Positions 17,833 through 25,634 of a stretch of DNA of 38,243 nt are shown here, piece after piece (positions within the stretch are counted from its first letter, which is position 1; each line of letters opens with the position of its first letter). Source of the DNA: Candidatus Methanofastidiosia archaeon. Lineage in GTDB: Archaea; Methanobacteriota_B; Thermococci; Methanofastidiosales; Methanofastidiosaceae. The translations under genes were made by a program, and so were the position numbers. The notes under the pieces are model-generated. The model searched no databases. It was not told the DNA's origin and saw only the letters and a list, made by a program, of their open reading frames with translations. Location: contig JAAZKM010000073.1 in NCBI GenBank assembly GCA_012799835.1, forward strand, positions 1-38,243, in the 5' to 3' direction.

Positions 17833-18469
17833 ATCTAGGCTTAGGATGGTTTCTTATCTTGAAAAAATTGGATACATTAAAAATGAGTCCATTAAGAATG
17901 CGTTCTTGAAAGTTGATAGAAGCATGTTTGTTCCCAATGTCTCAAAAGACGATGCTTACAAAGATGCCCCATTAGCAATTGGCTGGGGCCAAACTATATC
18001 TGCGCCTTCAATGATCGCATTGATGCTAGAAGTTTCTGACCTAAAATTTGGCACTAAAACACTAGAAATAGGGGCAGGGTCTTGTTACAATGCGGCCCTA
18101 ATCGCTGAAATATGTGGGGAAGAAAATATTGTCACAATAGAACGAATTCCAGAAGTCTATCAATTTGGCATCAATAATCTAAAAAATGCAGGATACACTA
18201 TAAAAGTTGTTCTTGGTGATGGTACAAAAGGGTACCAAGAAGGTGCACCATATGATAGAATAATTGCAACTGCCGCTGCCCCCAAAATACCCCAGAGCTG
18301 GAAGGATCAATTGAAGGAAGATGGAATGATAATCGCGCCAGTTGGCAAAGAAAGACACTATCAGGAGCTATTGGTACTAAAAAAGAGAAAAGATGGGACA
18401 TTTGAAACAAAAAAATATGGTGGCTGTGTTTTTGTTCCATTAGTCGGGGAAGATGGGTGGAAGGAATAA
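17816..18469 (+). CDS. pcm: Protein-L-isoaspartate O-methyltransferase
   Basis: The enzyme methylates damaged L-isoaspartyl residues, starting their repair. The 217-residue chain has the family motif GWGQTISAPSMIALMLE and the SAM motif LEIGAGSCYNAALIAEI, then PYDRIIATAAAP. In the SAM motif GSGY is GSCY, a small change. A GTG 15 bases upstream is in frame; GGAAGGAG before ATG 17816 decides the start. It overlaps the zinc-finger gene by 17 bases, and its TAATG links it to the radical SAM gene. Confidence 0.94.
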   Translation: MSIKDESRLRMVSYLEKIGYIKNESIKNAFLKVDRSMFVPNVSKDDAYKDAPLAIGWGQTISAPSMIALMLEVSDLKFGTKTLEIGAGSCYNAALIAEICGEENIVTIERIPEVYQFGINNLKNAGYTIKVVLGDGTKGYQEGAPYDRIIATAAAPKIPQSWKDQLKEDGMIIAPVGKERHYQELLVLKKRKDGTFETKKYGGCVFVPLVGEDGWKE

Positions 18470-19881
18470 TGAGATTCATCGAATACGGTACTATAAAAAA
18501 AAGAGCCGCCAACAGATTTGCATTGATATATCCAGATGTATATCGTGCAGGGAATTCAAATCTTGGTATTCACTACGTCTATAACATTGTAAATGAGGCC
18601 GTAGACTTTTCAATAGAACGATTTTTTTTAGATTTTGAGAGGTCAATTGAAACAAAAGATATGTTGAAAAATTTCAAAGCATTATTGTTTTCCTTAAATT
18701 ACGAATATGGAATCATAAATCTATTAAAAATTTTAAAAAATAATAATATTCCCTTGCTAAGAGATGAAAGAAAAGATCATCTGGTGATTACTGGTGGTCC
18801 CCTTAATGTAAATCCTTTTCTTTTAAAGGATGTTCTTGACATTGCATTTATTGGTGACGCTGAAAAATCACTTGTCGAATTTTTAGATATTTATTCCTCC
18901 CTTGAAGATCCAAAAAAGCAGATAGAGGAGTTTTCAAAGATAGAAGGTATCTACATTCCTAAAATCCACAGAGAAAATAAGATCAAAAGAAGGATAGAAG
19001 AACTTACATACCATCCTCTTTATGAGCCAATCCAATGGGGGGATTTTGAAGAGTCTTTCAACAGAACATTTCTTTTGGAGGTATCAAGGGGATGCAGGAG
19101 CAGATGTGAATTTTGTTTAACTGGAAATGCTTTGGGGCCATATCGGGAGAGGAGTATAGAAGAATTGATTCGTATAGTAAAGGAAGGACAAAAAAGAACT
19201 AAGTTTGAGAAAATTGCATTGATAGGATCAGATATGCCTTCATCCATAGATGAAATTATTAATGGCATAGGTGAGCTAGGATTTCAAATTTCTTTGCCTT
19301 CATTAAAACTAAAAGACATAAATTTGGGCACAATACCTTTTCTTGGACAAGATACTATAACTTTAGCTCCCGAATCTTCCGAATCACTAAGGCACGATAT
19401 AGGAAAATATTACAGTGATGAAGAGTTTTTTGAAAAGATCAATCTCATAAAAAAATACTCTAAATCTGTAAAACTTTATTTTATTTTTGGGCTTCCTGAA
19501 GAAGAGGTAAAAGATCTTGATGAGATTATAGAATTTATAAAAAAATCAAGAAGGATAATTAGGACTAAATCCTCTTTTAATCCGTTTGTTCCAAAACCCC
19601 ACACCCCACTTGAAGATTACATTTTTGATTTTTCTAAACTTAAAGAAAAGATGAAATACATTACCTCAAACATAAAAGATGTTAGGATTGAAGATTTGAA
19701 GGGCGCATTTATACAGTATGTTATCTCTGTTGGGGGAAGTGATGTTGGTAAGTTTCTTATCGAAGGTGTAGAGAATAATTCAAATCTAACTTATTCCTCT
19801 TTTAGTAAAGCCATCGAAAGAGAAGAAATAACAGTTCCATCAGAAGAAAAGGAGTGGAAAAGGATTGAAGTATCGATTTGA
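18469..19881 (+). CDS. B12-binding-like radical SAM protein, function unknown
   Basis: The 470-residue protein has an N-terminal B12-binding-like region (about 15-140, with FALIYPDVYRAGNSNLGIHY and VITGGPLNVNP). A radical SAM core follows, with its [4Fe-4S] cluster cysteines at 209, 213 and 216 (RGCRSRCEFC). The core continues with KLYFIFGLPEEE and FVPKPHTPLED. Similar archaeal proteins are annotated as MiaB-like or of unknown reaction; no TRAM domain is visible, so tRNA methylthiolation is not supported. ATG 18469 is chosen over a GTG 12 bases upstream because GGAAGGA precedes it. It overlaps pcm by 1 base and dph2 by 17. Confidence 0.87.
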   Translation: MRFIEYGTIKKRAANRFALIYPDVYRAGNSNLGIHYVYNIVNEAVDFSIERFFLDFERSIETKDMLKNFKALLFSLNYEYGIINLLKILKNNNIPLLRDERKDHLVITGGPLNVNPFLLKDVLDIAFIGDAEKSLVEFLDIYSSLEDPKKQIEEFSKIEGIYIPKIHRENKIKRRIEELTYHPLYEPIQWGDFEESFNRTFLLEVSRGCRSRCEFCLTGNALGPYRERSIEELIRIVKEGQKRTKFEKIALIGSDMPSSIDEIINGIGELGFQISLPSLKLKDINLGTIPFLGQDTITLAPESSESLRHDIGKYYSDEEFFEKINLIKKYSKSVKLYFIFGLPEEEVKDLDEIIEFIKKSRRIIRTKSSFNPFVPKPHTPLEDYIFDFSKLKEKMKYITSNIKDVRIEDLKGAFIQYVISVGGSDVGKFLIEGVENNSNLTYSSFSKAIEREEITVPSEEKEWKRIEVSI

Positions 19882-20857
19882 TTTGGATGTTTTATTTGGT
19901 AAACTTAAGGAATTGAAGATTAAAAGAGTTGGTTTGGTGTTGCCTGAGGGATTAAAAATCTATGCCGACTACATTTCCAGTGAACTTAAAAAACAAGGGT
20001 ATGATGTAATTGTTTCTGGAAACTTTAATTATGGCGCTTGTGATGTTCCTAGCTTTGATCTTGATATGGAATGTGATTGTTTAGTTAATTTTGGTCATGC
20101 ATCGCTACCAGTTGAAAGCAACATTCCATTAATATTTATTGAAGTTGACTTTATTTTTCCTTATATGGAGGTATTAAAAAATAATATCAATTCTTTAAAA
20201 AAGGAAGGGAAGATAGTCGGACTAGTAGCAACTGTAAATTACGTGAGAGAACTCCCAAAAGTAAAAGAATATCTAGAAAGTGAGGAATTTGAGGTATTAA
20301 TTGGCAGAGGGGATGTGAGAGTTAAATATCCTGGACAGGTGTTAGGATGCGATTTTTCTTCTGCTTTGAATATTTCAGATAATGTTGACTTTTTTATCTT
20401 TGTTGGAGAGGGCAGATTTCATCCTTTAGGAGTTGCAATATCTACAGAAAAGAAAGTATTTGCTTTTGATTGTGATGGCATATATTCATTGAATGACTAT
20501 AAGGACAAGATTTTAAAAGAACGCTTTGGGGCGATTTTTAGGGCCAAAGATTCGAAGAAATTTGGAATAATAGTTTCATCAAAAAAAGGACAAAAGAGAA
20601 TGGCTTTGGCAAAAACAATAAAGAGACGGATAGAAAAATCTAATTTTTCTGCCGATATAATCCTTATTGATGAGGTTTCACCAGACAAGCTCTATGGATT
20701 TGATTATGATAGCTATGTTGTTTGTGCGTGTCCAAGAATTGGGATTGATGATGCAAAAAGATACAAAAAACCACTTTTGACCCCAAAGGAACTTGAAATA
20801 CTGTTGGATGGGAAGGAAGAGTATGTTATGGATCAGATATATCAAAGTGATTTTTAG
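19865..20857 (+). CDS. dph2: Diphthamide synthase Dph2
   Basis: Archaeal Dph2 forms a homodimer that uses an unusual [4Fe-4S] cluster to cleave SAM and attach the aminocarboxypropyl group to the EF2 histidine. The 330-residue chain keeps the three cluster cysteines at 59, 162 and 287 (YGACD, LGCDF, VVCACPRIG), almost identical in spacing to the studied archaeal enzyme. The start is TTG, after AAAGGAG. It overlaps the end of the radical SAM gene by 17 bases, so it is translationally coupled. Dph6 is upstream at 12291. Confidence 0.96.
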   Translation: MKYRFDLDVLFGKLKELKIKRVGLVLPEGLKIYADYISSELKKQGYDVIVSGNFNYGACDVPSFDLDMECDCLVNFGHASLPVESNIPLIFIEVDFIFPYMEVLKNNINSLKKEGKIVGLVATVNYVRELPKVKEYLESEEFEVLIGRGDVRVKYPGQVLGCDFSSALNISDNVDFFIFVGEGRFHPLGVAISTEKKVFAFDCDGIYSLNDYKDKILKERFGAIFRAKDSKKFGIIVSSKKGQKRMALAKTIKRRIEKSNFSADIILIDEVSPDKLYGFDYDSYVVCACPRIGIDDAKRYKKPLLTPKELEILLDGKEEYVMDQIYQSDF

Positions 20858-20935
20858 GACGTATTACAATATCTAAATTTGGCAATTGTAGAAAAATTTA
20901 TATAGCATCTGTTTACTTTTTGCTAAGGTGCACAT

Positions 20936-21820
20936 ATGAGTAAGAAATATATTTCTTTAAGTATTGTATTGTTATTAGCTATTGGTACATTGCCAGCTAT
21001 TTTTGGTCAAACTAACGAGGAAATTGAAAATATTGAAATTCCAATTTTTGATTGCTATCAAATGAAAATATTACAATTTGATAGTGCAATTTTGAATGGT
21101 GGCGCTCCCCCTAAGATATATTATCCACCAACAGTGCTTAATGACTGTTGGTATCTTTTAGAAATACAAGGCGCCACAGAATGTGGAACGTGTGTCCCTA
21201 GCTGGGAAATAGGTATAGGATTCAAAGATTTACCTGAAGACTTTGATTTTATTCAATTAGATGAAAATGATGAATACGTTATGAGATTTTTAGATTGTGG
21301 GTCGGTAAAGAAAGAATTACGTTTTCCAAGCATCTTATTAAATTACGTAACCCATGTTAGAGTCAAAAATCATTCTGGAGGTGATTTTCCTGCATGTCCA
21401 CTTGAATTTTCTTGGAAGCTATACTCAATTTGCTCTTGTGAGAGGGGAAAACAAGCACTTTATCCAAAAGTCGACATAGAACAATTCTCAGTCACAGGTG
21501 GATCTACAGTAATAAAAGATGGAAAAGTTCTATCCAGATTTAATGTCGCTCCTGGTGTACAACAGACAATGATTCAGGTAGAAAACAGAGGATTCTTTAC
21601 GCAAAATGATGTCAAAGTAAAATTCTTGGGATTACCTCAAGGTGTAACTGTTGAAATCACTCCAAGCTCCCAGAAGATTAAAGCACACAATCTAGGCACA
21701 TATCAAGCAACATTCACAGTCGGCACAGAGGTTCCTTCAGGCACCTATAAGGTAACTATGATGGCATATTCTGACAATGGCGTATTTGATAAAATCCAGA
21801 TTGATCTTGTAGTACCTTAA
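20936..21820 (+). CDS. Exported Cys-rich protein with NEW3-like domain
   Basis: I cannot name the protein. Its 294 residues begin with a signal peptide (1-24, ending LPAIFG). A region with eight Cys follows (about 40-170, pairs such as ECGTC and CSC), suggesting disulfides or metal sites outside the cell. The C-terminal part (about 195-294) resembles a NEW3/NPCBM-associated beta-sandwich: RFNVAPGVQQTMIQVENRG, LPQGVTVEITPS and VPSGTYKVTMMAYSD. There is no C-terminal anchor, so it is secreted or bound by partners. AAGGTG precedes the ATG, and TTTATATAGC lies about 35 nt upstream. Confidence 0.75.
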   Translation: MSKKYISLSIVLLLAIGTLPAIFGQTNEEIENIEIPIFDCYQMKILQFDSAILNGGAPPKIYYPPTVLNDCWYLLEIQGATECGTCVPSWEIGIGFKDLPEDFDFIQLDENDEYVMRFLDCGSVKKELRFPSILLNYVTHVRVKNHSGGDFPACPLEFSWKLYSICSCERGKQALYPKVDIEQFSVTGGSTVIKDGKVLSRFNVAPGVQQTMIQVENRGFFTQNDVKVKFLGLPQGVTVEITPSSQKIKAHNLGTYQATFTVGTEVPSGTYKVTMMAYSDNGVFDKIQIDLVVP

Positions 21821-21860
21821 ATTATTATTTTTTAAATTCTTAATTTTTTCTTTCAGAAAC

Positions 21861-21984
21861 ACTTATAAATGAACTCTTAATTCTTAAGTTTAGTAGCATT
21901 ACTATTTTTGAGAGGGCACTTGCTCAACTTTGAACATTTCGCTTTTTCTATGGGCAATGCTGGATTTAACAAGAGGTAAATATA
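21861..21984 (+). promoter_or_regulatory. TATA box and long leader of the DEAD-box helicase gene
   Basis: ACTTATAAAT at 21861-21870 would start transcription near 21892, giving a leader of about 90 bases before ATG 21985. Most genes in this window have almost none. The leader contains a short stem (TTGAG/CTCAA) and ends in AAGAGGTAA as ribosome binding site. A long, cold-responsive leader on an archaeal DEAD-box gene is known in Methanococcoides. Confidence 0.45.
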
Positions 21985-23214
21985 ATGAGTTTTGAAAACT
22001 TAAGTTTAAGTAGAGAGCTACTTATCGCCATAAAAAAATTAGGATTTGACACTCCAACAGAAATACAAAAAATATCCATTCCTGAAATCATGGAAGGTAA
22101 AGATATAATCGGGGAATCATCAACAGGCTCAGGTAAAACATTGGCGTTTGGTTGTGGAATAGTTGGACAAGTAATTCCAAAAGGGGGGCTACAAGCATTA
22201 GTTCTCACACCAACTAGAGAACTTGCAGAGCAAGTGAAAGAATCATTAAGGCAAATTTCAAGCCAAAAAAATTTAAAAATAATTCCAGTTTACGGAGGGG
22301 TTTCTATTAATCAACAGATTAAAGATATACCAAAAGCCCAGGTAGTAATAGCCACACCAGGCAGATTAATGGATCATCTACAAAGAGGAACTATTGATCT
22401 TTCTAATATCAAAATCCTAGTCCTAGATGAAGCTGATAGGATGCTTGATATGGGATTCTTGGAGGATGTTGAAAGAATAATAATGGAATGTCCAACAAAC
22501 AGACAAACACTTTTCTTCTCTGCAACAATCTCTCGTGACATCAAAAGATTAGCAAATAAATATATGATTAAACCAATAAGTGTGGCTGCAGAGAAGATGG
22601 TGGATCCGAATAAACTAAAGCAAGTCTATTATGACATACCGCGAAACATGAAATTGTCACTTCTTATACACCTATTACAAACTGAAAATTCAGATCTTGC
22701 TATGGTTTTCTGCAACACAAGGAACACTACTGATTATGTTGTCAAAAATCTTAGAGCAAATAATATACGGGCAATTGCAATTCATGGCGGGCTCACACAA
22801 AACAAACGTCTAAAAAACATTAAACAATTTAATGACGCCAAAGCAGGAATATTGGTATGCACAGATGTTGCAGCAAGAGGGCTCCACATAGATAATGTAT
22901 CCCATATATACAACTATGACATTTCAAATGATTCTAATGACTATGTTCACAGGATAGGCAGGACTGCAAGAGCAGGGGAATCTGGAAAAGTAATTAATCT
23001 ATTGACGGAAAGGGATTACAACAACTTCACAAAAATCCTTGATACATACCCATCATTTACAATTGAAAATGTCAAAAAGCCATATTTGAAAAAAATAATA
23101 GCCATTACAACTGACAATGAAAAAAATTCACATGACAGAAAAAAATATCCCACAAAGAGCAAAAACAATTCCCAGAGAAGAAACAGTTCACGCAACTACT
23201 ACAAAAATAATTAA
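21985..23214 (+). CDS. DEAD-box RNA helicase
   Basis: The 409-residue ATP-dependent helicase has the full DEAD motif set: the Q motif (FDTPTEIQ), STGSGKT, PTRELAEQ, TPGRLMD, DEAD in VLDEADRML, SAT, and HRIGRTARAGESG in domain two. Its C-terminal tail is Lys/Asn/Ser-rich and basic (DRKKYPTKSKNN), suited to RNA binding. Relatives remodel RNA and are often cold-induced. The long leader here fits a regulated gene. T-run 23225-23232 follows as terminator. Confidence 0.96.
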   Translation: MSFENLSLSRELLIAIKKLGFDTPTEIQKISIPEIMEGKDIIGESSTGSGKTLAFGCGIVGQVIPKGGLQALVLTPTRELAEQVKESLRQISSQKNLKIIPVYGGVSINQQIKDIPKAQVVIATPGRLMDHLQRGTIDLSNIKILVLDEADRMLDMGFLEDVERIIMECPTNRQTLFFSATISRDIKRLANKYMIKPISVAAEKMVDPNKLKQVYYDIPRNMKLSLLIHLLQTENSDLAMVFCNTRNTTDYVVKNLRANNIRAIAIHGGLTQNKRLKNIKQFNDAKAGILVCTDVAARGLHIDNVSHIYNYDISNDSNDYVHRIGRTARAGESGKVINLLTERDYNNFTKILDTYPSFTIENVKKPYLKKIIAITTDNEKNSHDRKKYPTKSKNNSQRRNSSRNYYKNN

Positions 23215-23224
23215 TATTTAATTC

Positions 23225-23233
23225 TTTTTTTTA
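23225..23233 (+). terminator. T-tract terminator of the helicase gene
   Basis: Eight T follow the helicase stop by about 10 bases. The opposing MJ1316-type gene ends nearby at 23281, so the tract separates two converging transcripts. Confidence 0.5.
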
Positions 23234-23280
23234 ATAGTTTAGTTCAATTATTCTTAAATTTTATAAAAAGGAATAAAAAT

Positions 23281-23559
23281 CTAAATAAATAGATTTTGTG
23301 GTAATGAGATAACAAGTCCTTCTACATCTTTTTTGAATATAATTTCTCCATTTCTGTTGAAGATTAGTTTGATTCTATGGAAGGGTATAGTGGTAATCTC
23401 AAAGTGAATACCAGCACTATCGAAACGTGAAATATCGCTACACTTAATATACTTTAAAGTCGGTCTTTTTTCCACCCAATGTAGATACCCAATTCCAAAG
23501 TTGTTTGGATCCTCACCACCATAGAATATTTTAGATAAGATGTTTTTTGTCTGATTCAC
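23281..23559 (-). CDS. MJ1316-domain (DUF504/UPF0248) protein
   Basis: The 92-residue protein matches the MJ1316 family, proposed from sequence analysis to recognise cyclic RNA ends. It shows ILSKIFYGGEDP, the FGIGYLHWVE segment, and the hallmark IPFHRIKLIFNRNGEIIF near the C-terminus. The start is GTG, apparently leaderless. Its neighbours are an RNA helicase and tRNA-Ala, consistent with an RNA role, though this is only context. Confidence 0.8.
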   Translation of the reverse strand: MNQTKNILSKIFYGGEDPNNFGIGYLHWVEKRPTLKYIKCSDISRFDSAGIHFEITTIPFHRIKLIFNRNGEIIFKKDVEGLVISLPQNLFI

Positions 23560-23625
23560 AATAGACAGATGAGCGTCTTATTTTTATCTTTAATTGAATT
23601 CTTCAAAATAAAATCAGAATAATGC

Positions 23626-23700
23626 TGGTGGACTGGGTGGGATTTGAACCCACGGCCTCTCCCATGCCAAGGGAGTGCGCTTCCACTGCGCTACCAGCCC
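23626..23700 (-). tRNA. tRNA-Ala (GGC)
   Basis: Full cloverleaf: acceptor GGGCTGG/CCAGTCC, anticodon stem CTCCC/GGGAG with loop TTGGCAT (anticodon GGC), and T arm GTGGG-TTCAAAT-CCCAC. The G3-U70 wobble pair that marks tRNA-Ala is present. CCA is encoded. A TTTATAAAT box lies about 28 nt upstream. Confidence 0.97.
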
Positions 23701-23767
23701 TAGAGTTAATCATTATTGATTAATTTATAAAATTAATGGACTATAACTATTAAAATTGTTTGAAAAA

Positions 23768-24631
23768 TCAATAGTTCTTATTGAGCTCTCTGCCCATTTT
23801 TATTAATCTCAATATCTTGTATACGCTTTCTTCAGAGGGAGATACAATAAATTCATCAGAAGCTTCGACTCTGTCAAGTCCCAATATCTCAATAGCTTTC
23901 TTTACCTCAGAAGCTGTAGGTGGATTGTCATTAGATATTTTTGACCAATAGTTTCTAAGATCGAATATATTCAAAATCTTAGCTTCAAGGTCTTTATACC
24001 TCGCTTCTAATTCAAGGATTTTATCTTCTTTTGCCATAAGCTCTTTTTTAATTTCAGAATTGTCAAGCTCAATTTCATTTTTTTCAACATTTAATCTGTC
24101 TATATCTTCTTCAAGCTTGTTAATTAATTCCTTTTCACTTTCAATAGATTCAAAAGATTCTTCAAAAGTTTTTATTTTATTTTTTAAATCCTCATTCTCA
24201 ACCTTAAATGCGTACATGTCTTTTTCAAGAGAGCGTATAAATTTCTCTTTTTCAATTAGTATGTCAATTGATTTTAGCGATTTTAATCCAATTCTAACAA
24301 GGCTATTTTTAATTTCTTTTGATATTAAAAAAAGGTCAGTACTTTCAAGATCCCTGCCTTTTGGAAACTTTACTCGCTCAACAATAACTACTTTTCCTTT
24401 AAGCTCTTCAAAAAGTCTTTCGGCAAGTTCCCTACCTGATCTATCCGCATCTGTTGCAATTAAAACAATATCTGCACCAACTATTGACTTTTTAGCTATA
24501 TCAATGTTGGTAGTAGGAATTATAGAAGAAATAGTAACTCCAAACTCAGAACCCAAAGCTAAATCTTGAATAGCCTTTGATAAGGTCTCAACATCTGAAA
24601 CCCCTTCAACTATAATTCTTGTGTCAATCAT
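23768..24631 (-). CDS. TOPRIM domain protein with long coiled coil
   Basis: The 287-residue protein has a TOPRIM fold at its N-terminus, with Glu9 ([10 protein letters not shown]) and the Asp61-x-Asp63 pair ([13 protein letters not shown]), the metal-binding set of primases, topoisomerases and OLD nucleases. A long coiled coil follows (about 130-225). A small C-terminal part ([24 protein letters not shown]) has no clear match. It is too short for DnaG or topoisomerase. The ATG overlaps the L37e stop (ATGA), so it is co-translated with L37e and SmAP. I infer a role on nucleic acids, possibly RNA; the reaction is unknown. Confidence 0.85.
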   Translation of the reverse strand: MIDTRIIVEGVSDVETLSKAIQDLALGSEFGVTISSIIPTTNIDIAKKSIVGADIVLIATDADRSGRELAERLFEELKGKVVIVERVKFPKGRDLESTDLFLISKEIKNSLVRIGLKSLKSIDILIEKEKFIRSLEKDMYAFKVENEDLKNKIKTFEESFESIESEKELINKLEEDIDRLNVEKNEIELDNSEIKKELMAKEDKILELEARYKDLEAKILNIFDLRNYWSKISNDNPPTASEVKKAIEILGLDRVEASDEFIVSPSEESVYKILRLIKMGRELNKNY

Positions 24632-24792
24632 TTCCTTTTACACCAGTTGTAGCTTCTCATCTTTGTAGATTTACCAAAGCCACATGATGCACAGACGCCA
24701 TGAGAAGCATGATATGAATGATTTCCACACCTTCTGCATCTCACATGTGTTTTATTGTTCCTCTTACCGTAGGAAGGTGTTCCTTTACTCAT
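24628..24792 (-). CDS. rpl37e: Ribosomal protein L37e
   Basis: This 54-residue gene encodes the small zinc-binding large-subunit protein L37e. It starts [20 protein letters not shown] and has the four zinc cysteines in RCRRCG and CASCGFG, with the basic end [14 protein letters not shown] sits 9 nt before the ATG. It lies between SmAP and the TOPRIM gene; SmAP-L37e is a common archaeal gene pair. Confidence 0.96.
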   Translation of the reverse strand: MSKGTPSYGKRNNKTHVRCRRCGNHSYHASHGVCASCGFGKSTKMRSYNWCKRK

Positions 24793-24795
24793 GTA

Positions 24796-25026
24796 TTAAT
24801 CCTCCAAACTTGGTGAAATCAAAACAACGTTGTCTCCTCTTACAACTACATGTCCCAACTTTCTTACAGATTCTCCATTCTGAAGCTCTTCCGCAGCTTC
24901 CATTACAAGATTCATATGAATATCATAACCTTTAAGAGTTCCTCTGAACTCTCTACCGCCTTTAAGCTCTACTAGGACATTGGAATCCAAAGCTCTGTGT
25001 ATGATGTCGAGTGGTCTCTGAGCCAA
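24796..25026 (-). CDS. Canonical Sm-like archaeal protein (SmAP)
   Basis: The 76-residue Sm protein has Sm1 ([26 protein letters not shown]) and Sm2 ([11 protein letters not shown]), the normal archaeal SmAP1 length. It forms RNA-binding heptameric rings. The start is TTG (TTGGCTCAG), with AGGTGAT just upstream as a perfect ribosome binding site. L37e follows after 3 bases. It is distinct from the longer paralogue at 15176. Confidence 0.95.
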   Translation of the reverse strand: MAQRPLDIIHRALDSNVLVELKGGREFRGTLKGYDIHMNLVMEAAEELQNGESVRKLGHVVVRGDNVVLISPSLED

Positions 25027-25136
25027 TATATCACCTATTATGAAATCAACATTGAATAGTATTTAAAGTTAACGGCGAAATCCACTAAAAATTTTCCTAT
25101 AAACTTAAATATAAACTAAAATTATATAATACTTAT

Positions 25137-25634
25137 ATGAAGAAAAAACCAGTTCACGATTTGAAAAAAGGGGAAATTAAGATTGTTTTAAACTCCATTC
25201 AAAATATTTTTGGCGAAAATATTCTGCAGTTCATTGATAATAAGTCGTCTTTTAAGATATCAAACTTGGATGAAAATATAGATATCATATATGTGAATAA
25301 TACGCCTTCATTTCTTAAACTTAAAAATAATTTTATTCCATCTTTAAAACTCTTAGTCTCTCTTAAAAAAGAAGAGATCCCTAGAAAAATAGTTATAGAT
25401 ATGGGTGCAGTACCCTTCATATCTAACGGTGCTGATGTTATGAGACCCGGGATAAAAGAGATAGACAGCAATATAGAAAAAGATGGCCCTGTAATAATTA
25501 TAGATGAAAAACATGGAAAGCCGATTGCAGTAGGCATTGCAATGTATTCCTTTGATGAGATCTCTTCAATGAAAGAGGGCAAAGTTATCAAGACCCTCCA
25601 CTATATAGGGGATAAGATTTGGCAAGGTCTTTGA
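25137..25634 (+). CDS. MCT-1-like PUA-domain RNA-binding protein
   Basis: The 165-residue protein has an N-terminal DUF1947-type domain (1-80) and a C-terminal PUA domain. The PUA part shows VIDMGAVPFISNGADVMRPGI and IIDEKHGKPIAVGIA. Eukaryotic relatives MCTS1 and the N-terminal half of eIF2D act in translation re-initiation and ribosome recycling; the archaeal role is likely related. A TTAAATATAAA box about 25 nt upstream of the ATG suggests a leaderless transcript. The stop abuts the glmS end on the other strand. Confidence 0.88.
   Translation: MKKKPVHDLKKGEIKIVLNSIQNIFGENILQFIDNKSSFKISNLDENIDIIYVNNTPSFLKLKNNFIPSLKLLVSLKKEEIPRKIVIDMGAVPFISNGADVMRPGIKEIDSNIEKDGPVIIIDEKHGKPIAVGIAMYSFDEISSMKEGKVIKTLHYIGDKIWQGL

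Noticed and set aside
21127-21152. 9-base perfect inverted repeat (ACCAACAGT, loop of 8)
   Set aside because: It lies inside the coding sequence of the secreted protein. Several such repeats are expected by chance in 38 kb.
24060-24569. 169-codon plus-strand open frame, Ser- and Phe-rich
   Set aside because: It is the mirror of the TOPRIM coiled-coil coding sequence. Its low-complexity Ser/Phe/Leu content is what Glu/Lys/Asp codons give on the opposite strand.
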